NCBI GenBank assembly: GCA_024277195.1
Contig: JAJRVS010000316.1
Span: 1-54,641 of the forward strand
DNA: 54,641 nt
Direction of reading: 5' to 3'
Origin: Verrucomicrobiota bacterium
GTDB lineage: Bacteria; Verrucomicrobiota; Verrucomicrobiia; Verrucomicrobiales; DEV007
The notes beneath the pieces were generated by a model. That model ran no database searches, was not told the origin of the DNA, and was given only the letters and a program-made list of their open reading frames with translations. The position numbers were made by a program, and so were the translations under genes. Positions 26,777 to 34,072 of this stretch are shown here, in pieces. Numbering within the stretch: position 1 is the stretch's first letter; each line of letters opens with the position of its first letter.

Positions 26777-26791
26777 GATAGTATTGGTGAA

Positions 26792-27052
26792 TCATGCATT
26801 ATCGGCGAGGCGAATATCCGTTACTTTTACTTCGCACGCCGCGCGGTCTGTCCAATAGCTGATCGCGTATTTTTCGATTAGCTTAATCTCAATCTGACGT
26901 TGACTGTTGTCTTACTCAGAATAATCACCTTCTTGAAAAGGGTTTGTTGCCAATGATTCAATGAAACTCGCAAGCGAGAACTGTATTAGGGAATTTACTG
27001 ATCTCAAAGTGTTGGCTGCTTCGAGGCTCAGGAATGTTTTGTAAGAGTCCAC
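26792..27052 (-). pseudogene. RelE/ParE-type toxin broken by an in-frame stop
   Basis: Translating the gap from GTG 27052 gives an 86-residue RelE-like protein with one internal TAA at 26912-26914 (codon 47). Before the stop the frame encodes MDSYKTFLSLEAANTL... and NPFQEGDYSE; after it, IEIKLIEKYAISYW and EVKVTDIRLAD. GDYSE-x-D followed by the KYAI-YW and EVKVTDI strands is the typical RelE/plasmid-stabilisation pattern, with the stop in place of a variable residue. AGGAGG lies directly before GTG, and the start is seven bases after the antitoxin stop in the same reading frame. The remainder is uninterrupted, so the inactivation is recent, or a sequencing error. Confidence 0.8.
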
Positions 27053-27058
27053 CTCCTC

Positions 27059-27262
27059 TTACTTGGGTTCTTCAAAATCAAAATCAGATTTGATATCATC
27101 CCACGAAATCCAATTTGAAGGGTTTTTATCGTTAAGTCGTTGTTGTATTTCTTCCAGTGTGCCATCTCTTTTCATACGTAGAGCTGTTAGGAACGCGGCA
27201 ATCTGATCTTGTTGCGTTTCTGGCAGAGTTTTGATCTCTTGTTGAAGGCTTGTCAGGTTCAT
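27059..27262 (-). CDS. Antitoxin of a RelBE-like module (toxin is a pseudogene)
   Basis: 67 residues from ATG 27262. The pattern is acidic with amphipathic helices (SLQQEIKTLPETQQDQIAAF) and an acidic, tryptophan-containing C terminus (NWISWDDIKSDFDF), as in antitoxins that precede RelE/HigB-like toxins. The partner toxin follows after seven bases but carries a nonsense codon. The inverted repeat at 27283-27298 may be its own operator. No DNA-binding fold was identified with certainty. Confidence 0.75.
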   Translation of the reverse strand: MNLTSLQQEIKTLPETQQDQIAAFLTALRMKRDGTLEEIQQRLNDKNPSNWISWDDIKSDFDFEEPK

Positions 27263-27282
27263 CTCAACATAATATATCGTTT

Positions 27283-27298
27283 TTGCCCGATAGGGCAA
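27283..27298. promoter_or_regulatory. Inverted repeat TTGCCC-GATA-GGGCAA before the antitoxin
   Basis: Perfect 6-base arms with a 4-base centre, 21 bases upstream of the antitoxin ATG. Candidate autoregulatory operator, a common arrangement in toxin-antitoxin loci. Confidence 0.45.
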
Positions 27299-27410
27299 GT
27301 ATCGAGTGGTTTGCGCTTTTAAAAGTGGGTGATTTTAGGATTTGACCAAATGGAGGCTTGCTATCACCGTAGCGCTCGCTTTTGAACAAGGAGTTACCCG
27401 CAATAGAATC

Positions 27411-27926
27411 ATGACTGACCAGACCATTATACCGCGCCATACGATCTCAGTGCTTGTAGAAAACAAGTTTGGAGTGTTGGCGCGTGTCGCGGGCATGTTC
27501 AGTGGTCGTGGTTACAATATCCATTCTTTGAATGTGGCTCCGAGCCACGACCCCGGGCTGTCACGGATGACGATCACGGTGCGTGAGCGGGAGGACAAAC
27601 TCGATCAGATCATCAAACAATTGCACAAATTGGTCGATTCGCTTGAGGTGGTGGATTTTCGTGAGGGAGATCATGTGTTTCGTGAGTTGGTATTGATCCG
27701 GATTAAGGCGGACAAGGAGACTCGTCCGGCGATCATCGAAATGTGCGATATTTTTAGAGCAAAAATCGTTGATGTCAGTCCTGACAAAATCACCGTCGAG
27801 GTGACCGGCAATGAAAGTAAGATCAACAAATTCATCGCTTTGATGGAGGATTACGAAATCCTTGATCTCACTAGAACGGGGAAAATTGTATTGCCGCGGG
27901 CGAGTCAGGAACGGGTGGGCGAATAA
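27411..27926 (+). CDS. ilvN: Acetolactate synthase small (regulatory) subunit
   Basis: 171 residues, the ilvN/ilvH length. It has two ACT-type domains: an N-terminal one with RHTISVLVENKFGVLARVAGMFSGRGYNI split over residues about 9-37, and the C-terminal FRAKIVDVSPDKITVEVTG region. It activates the large subunit and binds valine for feedback inhibition. ATG 27411 has CAAGGAG 18 bases upstream. The catalytic subunit gene is not in the window, although ilvC and ilvY follow 1.5 kb away. Confidence 0.95.
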   Translation: MTDQTIIPRHTISVLVENKFGVLARVAGMFSGRGYNIHSLNVAPSHDPGLSRMTITVREREDKLDQIIKQLHKLVDSLEVVDFREGDHVFRELVLIRIKADKETRPAIIEMCDIFRAKIVDVSPDKITVEVTGNESKINKFIALMEDYEILDLTRTGKIVLPRASQERVGE

Positions 27927-28079
27927 AGCCAGTAGGGTGAGCTTGTGACACCCAGCAGGCAACAGCTATTTCAACGGACAGATTACCAGAGGCTGAGTGG
28001 GCTTCGATCTGAGTGGGCAGCGAGTTTTTTTGATGATTCTATCTGGCTTTTGTAATCAATAGCTTAGGATACTAAAACG

Positions 28080-28835
28080 ATGAAAAAAAAGGGATACGCA
28101 TTGTTTGATCTGGACCACACCTTGTTGCCTTTTGATACCCAGGTGCTGTTCTGCAATTTTGTGTTGCAGCGTCAAGCCGTTCGGCGGCGCCTCTATGTGT
28201 TTCTGTTTGCGCTGTTTTTGCCTTTAGCTTTGTTGCGGATTAGTAGTTTACGCAAGATGAAGCGGGTGTTTTCATCTTATCTCTGGAGGCTGCCTGAGCC
28301 GCGCTTGAGGCAGTTAGCACGGGAATTTGCCGAGCAAGAGGTGCCAAGGGTGGTTTACCCGGAAGTATTGGCTGAGTTAAAAAAACATCAGCAGGCGGGA
28401 CGGGTGACCATTTTGAATAGTGCGAGCCCCGATGTTTATGCTAAAGAAATTGCCCGAGTGCTCGGCTTTGATCACTGTGTGGCCACACGCTTGCGGATCG
28501 AAGATCCGATGCCTTTGATTCCTCACATTGATGGTCCGAATAATAAACATGGTGCCAAAATTCCACCAATGATCGAGCGGGGGATGTTGCCTGAGGGTTT
28601 TGATCCAGAGCGAGGAGATCAATTGCCGGATAGTTACGGGTATTCCGATAGCAGAGCAGATGTGCCTTTGCTTAGTATTTGTGAGAAGGGTATTATGATT
28701 CATCCAAGCGAAGCTTATGCGACGATTGGCAAAGAGCGTGGATGGACGACGATGGTGCCGCAGCAACCTTACGAGGGGAAATGGGGTGGACGTTGGGCGT
28801 CGATTCAGCAGGCGCTGGGGATTTATCGAGTGTGA
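28080..28835 (+). CDS. HAD-IB family phosphatase (SerB-like)
   Basis: 251 residues. The HAD motif I is FDLDHTLLPFD (nucleophile Asp), motif II is ILNSASPDVY, and the late acidic motif is YGYSDSRADVPLL. A long hydrophobic segment (LYVFLFALFLPLALL, about residues 38-52) follows motif I and is common in the HAD-IB group related to phosphoserine phosphatase. The substrate cannot be told. It sits between ilvN and ilvC on the same strand as ilvN, but 153 bases downstream of it, so co-transcription is possible and not shown. Confidence 0.85.
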   Translation: MKKKGYALFDLDHTLLPFDTQVLFCNFVLQRQAVRRRLYVFLFALFLPLALLRISSLRKMKRVFSSYLWRLPEPRLRQLAREFAEQEVPRVVYPEVLAELKKHQQAGRVTILNSASPDVYAKEIARVLGFDHCVATRLRIEDPMPLIPHIDGPNNKHGAKIPPMIERGMLPEGFDPERGDQLPDSYGYSDSRADVPLLSICEKGIMIHPSEAYATIGKERGWTTMVPQQPYEGKWGGRWASIQQALGIYRV

Positions 28836-28853
28836 TGACTTCTTCTACTTTGT

Positions 28854-29024
28854 TTAAGAGGCCAGCTTGTCGCAGATTTCTTCCAGCGTGAATCGCTTCT
28901 CTTGCAGCTGGAGGATTCGTTTTGCTTGCTGTGCCATGGCGGGGGAATAAAGTTGGTAGTTTGCTTCGGTGATTTCTGCCACTTCGAGTGAGTGCTTTTT
29001 TTGCGTCAGAATTTTATCAGTCAT
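28854..29024 (-). CDS. Small ORF of 56 residues, unknown
   Basis: A complete frame from ATG 29024 to TAA 28854, convergent with the HAD phosphatase gene (18 bases between stops). The product, MTDKILTQKKHSLEVAEITE..., is helical and charged: QQAKRILQLQEKRFTLEEIC is amphipathic. It is too short for default ORF calling. Paired inverted repeats lie immediately upstream (29031-29064). It might be a small DNA-binding or antitoxin-like protein, but there is no partner gene and no recognised family. Confidence 0.5.
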   Translation of the reverse strand: MTDKILTQKKHSLEVAEITEANYQLYSPAMAQQAKRILQLQEKRFTLEEICDKLAS

Positions 29025-29030
29025 TTCGTA

Positions 29031-29064
29031 AAACCATAAACTGTAACCTTATGGTTTACAGTTT
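29031..29064. promoter_or_regulatory. Two interleaved inverted repeats, candidate operator
   Basis: AAACCATAA (29031-29039) pairs with TTATGGTTT (29049-29057), and AAACTGTAA (29038-29046) with TTACAGTTT (29056-29064). The two perfect 9-base palindromes overlap and start six bases before the small ORF. This looks like a tandem binding site for a dimeric regulator. Confidence 0.5.
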
Positions 29065-29234
29065 GTTTGTTTGGTTTTGGAATTATCATGGAAGGCAGGT
29101 GATCTAGTTTAAATTCTCATGGTTAGAGCAGAAAAATTTAAATATTCGGGTGTTAAAAACAGGGAGGATGTTGAGGGGTAATGGATGTGATAACGCACAA
29201 AGGCGCGGGGGGCGCTGTGTCACTGAGGCTTTGC

Positions 29235-29322
29235 CGGACAGGAGCCGAAGACGGACGGTAGTCAATGTCCGCTACTAAAGGCGAGTTGATGCCATTCAGG
29301 TTTCGTCGGACAGGAATGTCCG
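29235..29322. repeat. Two copies of a CGGACAGGAATGTCCG palindromic element
   Basis: The second copy (29307-29322) is a perfect CGGACA-GGAA-TGTCCG hairpin. The first (29235-29271) has the same ends but is split by about 21 inserted bases. The 382-base gap 29025-29406 holds these, the small ORF's operator and the ilvC terminator; no gene is seen between 29065 and 29342. Confidence 0.6.
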
Positions 29323-29342
29323 CCCTCCTGTATGAGCAAAAA

Positions 29343-29375
29343 ATAGCCCCATGCACAGCAAGTGCATGGGGCTAT
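29343..29375 (-). terminator. Intrinsic terminator of ilvC
   Basis: A perfect 14-base stem (29343-29356 with 29362-29375), loop AGCAA. On the minus strand it is followed by TTTTTT, downstream of the ilvC stop at 29407. Confidence 0.9.
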
Positions 29376-29376
29376 G

Positions 29377-29402
29377 AAAGTTAAAGGTAAGTCTTTAACT
29401 TT
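29377..29402 (-). other. Second hairpin after ilvC
   Basis: A perfect 10-base AT-rich stem, AAAGTTAAAG with CTTTAACTTT, loop of six, immediately before the terminator on the minus strand. It may protect the 3' end or assist termination. Confidence 0.5.
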
Positions 29403-29406
29403 TCAA

Positions 29407-30888
29407 TTAAGCTTGTGCGGTGGCGATGGGCTTCATGGCGGTCATGTAGCCTCGTAGCTCGGCACCAATGATTTCAACCGGGTGGCTGTAAATCGCTTGG
29501 TTGACTTCGGTCAGGCGGCTGTTGTCCACTTGGTTGTCTCCAGTATTGAAGGCGGTGCCGATCACGCTGGTATCCACTTTGTCCATGAAGTCTTCGAGCA
29601 AAGGCACGCAGGCGTGGTTGAAAAGGTAACAACCATATTCAGCCGTGTCTGAAATAACCGCGTTCATTTCATACAATTTTTTGCGTGAAATCAAATTGGC
29701 GATCAATGGGGTTTCGTGCAGAGACTCATAATAAGCGCTGGCATTGATGATGCCGGCAGCGGTCATGGTTTCGAAAGCGAGTTCGACACCAGCTTTGACC
29801 ATAGCCACCATCAAGACGCCATTTTCGAAATACTCCTGTTCGCTGATCGCCATGTCTCCAGCACTCGATTTTTCAAAAGCTCCCTCATTGGTCGCTTCGC
29901 GCCAAGTGAGCAGGTCTTTGTCATCATTGGCCCAGTCTGCCATCATGGTTTGCGAGAAGTGACCGGTCATGATGTCGTCCTGATGTTTTTCAAACAGTGG
30001 ACGCATGATATTCTTGAGTTCTTCTGCCAAGTCGTAGGCTTTGATTTTTGCCGGATTGCTCAAGCGATCCATCATGGTGCTGATGCCGCCATGTTTCAAA
30101 GCTTCGGTCACGGTTTCCCAGCCGTATTGAACTAGCTTGGATGCATAACCTGCATCAATGCCGCCAGTGATCATTTTGTTGTAACAGTGGATGGATCCAG
30201 TTTGCAGCATGCCGCAGAGAATGGTTTGCTCGCCCATCAGGTCAGATTTTACTTCGGCGACGAAGGAGGACTGCAAACAGCCAGCTAAATGTCCGCCGGT
30301 GCCAGCCGCGTAGGCTTTGGCGATTTCCCAGCCGTCACCGTTGGGATCGTTTTCGCGATGAACGGCGATCAGGGTAGGAACTCCAAAACCGCGTTTGTAT
30401 TCTTCGCGCACTTCGGTGCCGGGTGATTTGGGTGCTACCATGACGACAGTTAGGTCTTCACGGACCTGCATGCCTTCTTCGACAATGTTGAATCCATGTG
30501 AGTAAGATAGGCAAGCGCCTTTTTTCATCAAGGGAACCACGGCTCCAACCACTGGGCTATGTTGTTTGTCCGGGGTCAAGTTGATCACCAAGTCGGCAGT
30601 GGGAAGCATTTCTTCGTAGGTGCCGACGGCAAAACCGTTTTCGGTAGCATTTTTCCAACTCTGACGTTTTTCTGAAATCGCAGCTGCGCGTAAGGTGTAA
30701 GACACATCCAAACCAGAATCGCGCAGATTCAAACCTTGGTTGAGGCCCTGTGCGCCACAACCGACGATGACAATTTTTTTGCCTTTGAGTTTTTCGACGC
30801 CATTGAACTCGTCCAATTGCATGAAGCGACATTTGCTGAGTTCTTCGAGTTGAAGGCGAAGAGGTAGGGTGTTGAAATAATTAGCCAT
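29407..30888 (-). CDS. ilvC: Ketol-acid reductoisomerase, class II (long form)
   Basis: 493 residues. It isomerises and reduces acetolactate or acetohydroxybutyrate with NADPH in branched-chain amino-acid synthesis. The length and the two tandem helical domains identify the class II type found in enterobacteria and plants, rather than the short class I form. Visible: the nucleotide-binding [20 protein letters not shown], the loop [33 protein letters not shown] and [11 protein letters not shown]. It is divergent from ilvY, with a candidate IlvY operator in the 131-base gap. Confidence 0.97.
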   Translation of the reverse strand: MANYFNTLPLRLQLEELSKCRFMQLDEFNGVEKLKGKKIVIVGCGAQGLNQGLNLRDSGLDVSYTLRAAAISEKRQSWKNATENGFAVGTYEEMLPTADLVINLTPDKQHSPVVGAVVPLMKKGACLSYSHGFNIVEEGMQVREDLTVVMVAPKSPGTEVREEYKRGFGVPTLIAVHRENDPNGDGWEIAKAYAAGTGGHLAGCLQSSFVAEVKSDLMGEQTILCGMLQTGSIHCYNKMITGGIDAGYASKLVQYGWETVTEALKHGGISTMMDRLSNPAKIKAYDLAEELKNIMRPLFEKHQDDIMTGHFSQTMMADWANDDKDLLTWREATNEGAFEKSSAGDMAISEQEYFENGVLMVAMVKAGVELAFETMTAAGIINASAYYESLHETPLIANLISRKKLYEMNAVISDTAEYGCYLFNHACVPLLEDFMDKVDTSVIGTAFNTGDNQVDNSRLTEVNQAIYSHPVEIIGAELRGYMTAMKPIATAQA

Positions 30889-30984
30889 GTGGTATTTTCC
30901 TGTTTTTGTTAATGAGTCACTGTTGCGAGAAGCTCATCATAGGAGTCGTTTGTCTTGCGTAAAGTGATTTATTTGGCATACTGT

Positions 30985-31001
30985 ATTGCGTATTATGCAA
31001 T
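30985..31001. promoter_or_regulatory. Candidate IlvY operator
   Basis: ATTGC-N7-GCAAT (30985-30989, 30997-31001), containing a LysR-type T-N11-A core, lies 19 bases before the ilvY ATG in the ilvY-ilvC divergent gap. Location and symmetry fit a LysR-family site controlling both genes. Confidence 0.55.
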
Positions 31002-31019
31002 TAGGGTTAGTTTTTTTGA

Positions 31020-31934
31020 ATGGAGCTGGAGCAGTATCGGCATTTTCTCGTTTTAGCACAAACTTTGCATTATGGGCAAGCGGCTCAGAATTTGGGTGTG
31101 AGCGCGTCGACCCTCACGCGTTCGATTCAGAAGATTGAGAGCACGCTGGGGCATGCGCTTTTTATTCGTGACAAACGCAGTGTGCGTCTGAGCCAAGCGG
31201 GGCATGTTTTCCGTGCGCACGCTTTGGAGGCGGACAAAGGGTGGGCGGAGTTGAAAGATCATCTCGCTCAGGAAAATGATTCGCCGACGGGGGATTTGAA
31301 AATATTCTGCTCAGTCACCGCTTGTTATAGTGTTTTGCCCGATTTGCTCGCGCCGTTTCGTCACGCCTATCCTGGTGTGCAAATTCATTTGCAGACGGGC
31401 GATGCGGCTGATGCGATGAGCAAGGTTCTCGATGGGGTTGCAGATTTGACCATCACTGCGGTGCCGGACCATTTGCCGAGTCGCTGTGTTTTTAATTCCA
31501 TTCTTAAAACCCCGCTGGTTTTCATTCATTCAGCTAACGATCCTGATGCTGATCTATATCGAGAGGACCAAGCGCTTGATTGGTCGAAGATCCCCATGGT
31601 TCTGCCTGAGCGAGGCCTTGCGCGTGAGCGGATTGACGGCGGTTTTGCAGAGCTAGGGATCCGGCCGAAAATTTACGCTGAGGTTAGTGGTCATGAAGCC
31701 ATTTTGGCGATGGTGAATCTGGGTTTTGGAGTTGGTGTGGTCCCTGCTTTGGTGTTAGAAAAGAGTCCGTATCATAATATGCTCTCTATTCTACCTTCGC
31801 CAAAATTCAGCAAGCCGCTCGCGCCTTATGATGTGGGGCTTTGCATGCTCAAGCGAGACATGAGCCGTAGTCCGCTCAAGCAGTTTTGGGATTTGGTTTT
31901 ATCGCTCGGGAATGGGGGGATGGATGAAATTTAA
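31020..31934 (+). CDS. ilvY: LysR-family regulator IlvY
   Basis: 304 residues. The N-terminal helix-turn-helix is LEQYRHFLVLAQTLHYGQAA then NLGVSASTLTRSIQKIESTLG and LFIRDKRSVRLSQAG. This is close to what I recall of E. coli IlvY, including the short His-Tyr/Phe-Gly spacing. A co-inducer-binding domain follows from about residue 95. It is divergent from ilvC, the same arrangement as in enterobacteria, where IlvY activates ilvC on binding acetolactate or acetohydroxybutyrate. That function is inferred from position and similarity. Confidence 0.9.
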   Translation: MELEQYRHFLVLAQTLHYGQAAQNLGVSASTLTRSIQKIESTLGHALFIRDKRSVRLSQAGHVFRAHALEADKGWAELKDHLAQENDSPTGDLKIFCSVTACYSVLPDLLAPFRHAYPGVQIHLQTGDAADAMSKVLDGVADLTITAVPDHLPSRCVFNSILKTPLVFIHSANDPDADLYREDQALDWSKIPMVLPERGLARERIDGGFAELGIRPKIYAEVSGHEAILAMVNLGFGVGVVPALVLEKSPYHNMLSILPSPKFSKPLAPYDVGLCMLKRDMSRSPLKQFWDLVLSLGNGGMDEI

Positions 31935-32018
31935 CCACTGCTTATCACTGATAAGCACTGATAGAAGAGAAGTATTTAAGTTGTAAAAATTAATATAAAT
32001 CAGTGTTGATCAGTGGTT
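31933..32018. repeat. ACCACTG/CAGTGGT inverted-repeat block after ilvY
   Basis: AACCACTG (31933-31940, overlapping the ilvY stop) pairs with CAGTGGTT (32011-32018); CACTGAT (31956-31962) pairs with ATCAGTG (31999-32005); and CTTATC-ACT-GATAAG (31941-31955) forms an inner hairpin. It resembles simple intergenic repeats built on ATCAGTG. It may end the ilvY transcript or be a mobile relic. Confidence 0.55.
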
Positions 32019-32045
32019 ATAAAAATGTCGTATAGTGTGTGAATT

Positions 32046-33488
32046 ATGAATCCTTGGCTTATTCGCTTACAAAATGCTCAAGTAAGATTGGGTTCGGAGA
32101 TCTTGTTGAAGAATACAAGCTTGCGGATCGATGCTGGGCAGCACTGGGCGGTTTTAGGCAATAATGGTTCAGGCAAGAGCACCTTGGCGCGATTGTTGTC
32201 GGGGGAGTTGATCGCATGTGGCGGCACGGTGGATTATCAATCTGGTAAAAGTCCAGAGGATGTAGCTATTGTTTCTCTTGAATCACAAAAAGCTCTCATC
32301 GACCACGATCGTCGTTTTGATAGTTCTGAAGAAGGGGATGGCAAGCCAGATACTGGTAGATCGGTGCGGGCTGCGATTCTGGATGGTGGGGCAGATCAAC
32401 AAGCCTTGCAGTATTGGGTCGAGGTATTTGCTCTGCAAGATTTACTGGATCAAGGGATTTGCACTTTGTCGACGGGGGAAGGGCGGAAAATGATGTTATG
32501 TCGTGCTTTGGTGAAATCTCCGAAGCTGCTTATCTTGGACGAACCCTATGCGGGTCTCGATCAAGCCAGTCGAGATGAACTCACCGAGATTCTCGCTGAT
32601 ATCGCGGCTAAAGGAATCTCGCTGGTGCAGGTGGCGTGCGCAGAAGACGAGTTGTTGCCTTGTATCAGTCATGTGGCTTTGCTCGAAAATAGTCACCTGG
32701 TGCAAAACGGTGAACGATCAAAGGTGCTGGAGTCGAAAGGTTTTGCAGCCATTTCACAAATTGATGCTGATGAGAAGTGGCAATTACCCAAAGCCGGAGA
32801 TGAAAATAAATCGCTGCAGTGGAATCAACAATGCCCTCTGATTGAGTTGACGGATGTCAGCGTCACCTATGATGGGAAAGTAGCTTTGCCTCCAACAAGC
32901 TTGACCATCCGCCCTCAAGAACACTGGCAAATCGAAGGGCCTAACGGAGCGGGGAAAACGACTTTGCTTTCAATGATCAGTGGCGACAATCCACAAAGTT
33001 ACGCTAATGACGTTAAGTTGTTTGGCCGGCAGCGCGGCAGTGGTGAAAGTTTGTGGGACATTCGGCAACGCATCGCAGTGGTCTCTGCGGCTTTTCAAAT
33101 GGATTATCGTTTGCCGGTGAAAGGTCGTGATGTGGTGATCTCTGGTTTTTTTGATTCCATCGGACTTTACAAAAATTACAGCGGGCAGCAGATGGCGATT
33201 GCCGATGAATGGTTGGCAGCTCTCAATATTGAGTACTTGGCAGAGAGTCGTTTTACGGAGTTATCTTACGCTCAGCAACGCATGCTTTTACTCGCAAGAG
33301 CTATGGTGAAACATCCTACGCTTTTACTCATCGATGAACCTTGCTTGGGATTGGATGCGCCCAATACACGACGCATTCTTAACTTGCTGAATAGCATCGC
33401 CAGGCAAACGCATACCCAGCTTATTTATGTTTGCCATGATCCTGAACAGAAGCTAGATTGCATCACGCACAGACTCACTTTGATGTGA
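32046..33488 (+). CDS. Double ABC ATPase, ModF-like
   Basis: 480 residues with two ATP-binding cassettes in tandem and no membrane segments. Cassette 1: LGNNGSGKSTLAR (Walker A), the signature LSTGEGRKMMLCRAL (STGEG in place of SGGQ) and LLILDEPYAGLD (Walker B). Cassette 2: IEGPNGAGKTTLLS, LSYAQQRMLLLARAM and LLLIDEPCLGLD. The degenerate signatures and length match ModF/PhrA proteins, which are linked to molybdate metabolism in E. coli without being the transporter itself. There are no modABC genes nearby; MoaC is 16 kb away. Molybdenum involvement is therefore inferred from family only. Confidence 0.85.
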   Translation: MNPWLIRLQNAQVRLGSEILLKNTSLRIDAGQHWAVLGNNGSGKSTLARLLSGELIACGGTVDYQSGKSPEDVAIVSLESQKALIDHDRRFDSSEEGDGKPDTGRSVRAAILDGGADQQALQYWVEVFALQDLLDQGICTLSTGEGRKMMLCRALVKSPKLLILDEPYAGLDQASRDELTEILADIAAKGISLVQVACAEDELLPCISHVALLENSHLVQNGERSKVLESKGFAAISQIDADEKWQLPKAGDENKSLQWNQQCPLIELTDVSVTYDGKVALPPTSLTIRPQEHWQIEGPNGAGKTTLLSMISGDNPQSYANDVKLFGRQRGSGESLWDIRQRIAVVSAAFQMDYRLPVKGRDVVISGFFDSIGLYKNYSGQQMAIADEWLAALNIEYLAESRFTELSYAQQRMLLLARAMVKHPTLLLIDEPCLGLDAPNTRRILNLLNSIARQTHTQLIYVCHDPEQKLDCITHRLTLM

Positions 33489-33509
33489 TTCCGAGATAGA
33501 AGAAAGTTT

Positions 33510-33911
33510 ATGAGGCAGGTTAAATTAGTCTGGTGGTTTATTTGGGGGGCGTTGACGATGTCAGCGCTCATTTATTTGATGCTGTTGAAAATGAGAGAGG
33601 GGGAGGCTGACTCAGATTATTCTGACTCAGGTTTGCGTTCCATTCTGATGATAGTTTCGTTGGTGAGTGTGACGATTAGTTTTGCGGTTCATTTTTTTGT
33701 CACCAAGCGTATGGTCGCTAAACGGGAGGGGGTTGACGTGATGAAGGCTGTGCCATTTTTTATTATCTCACTGGCACTTGCGGAATCGGTGGCTATATAC
33801 GGCTTGAGTTTAGGGTTAGAGGGGGAGGATTTCACCAATTGTATGCCTTTTTTTGTGATCTCAGTTATCACATTGTTGTTAGTGGCGCCTGTTTATTTGC
33901 GCCATAAATAG
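33510..33911 (+). CDS. Four-helix membrane protein with proteolipid-like motif
   Basis: 133 residues with four hydrophobic segments (about 7-25, 44-63, 78-97, 108-127). The third carries FFIISLALAESVAIYGLSL, which strongly recalls the ALAES-x-AIYGL helix of F/V-type ATPase c subunits, including the membrane-buried Glu. Unlike a c subunit (two helices, about 80 residues), it is four-helical with a charged loop. No ATPase genes are adjacent. It follows the ModF-like gene by 21 bases, so co-expression is likely. It could be a small unrelated membrane protein with a chance match. Confidence 0.75.
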   Translation: MRQVKLVWWFIWGALTMSALIYLMLLKMREGEADSDYSDSGLRSILMIVSLVSVTISFAVHFFVTKRMVAKREGVDVMKAVPFFIISLALAESVAIYGLSLGLEGEDFTNCMPFFVISVITLLLVAPVYLRHK

Positions 33912-33988
33912 GCCGCGGGTTAGTGCTTATGCTGCACAAGTTTCTAATGGTAAGGGCCGCGGCAAAAATAAAATACCCCAAACTACTT

Positions 33989-34017
33989 CCTCCTTCGTCA
34001 AGACTACGGCGGACAAG
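33989..34017 (+). repeat. Second copy of the 29-base dispersed repeat
   Basis: Matches 11670-11698 at 24 of 29 positions and ends with GGCGGACAAG. It lies in the intergenic gap before the convergent SGNH hydrolase gene. Confidence 0.7.
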
Positions 34018-34072
34018 TGTCTTTTTGATATCCATCTACGTTCAAATTCTCTCAAATAGCTTGAGATCCACT

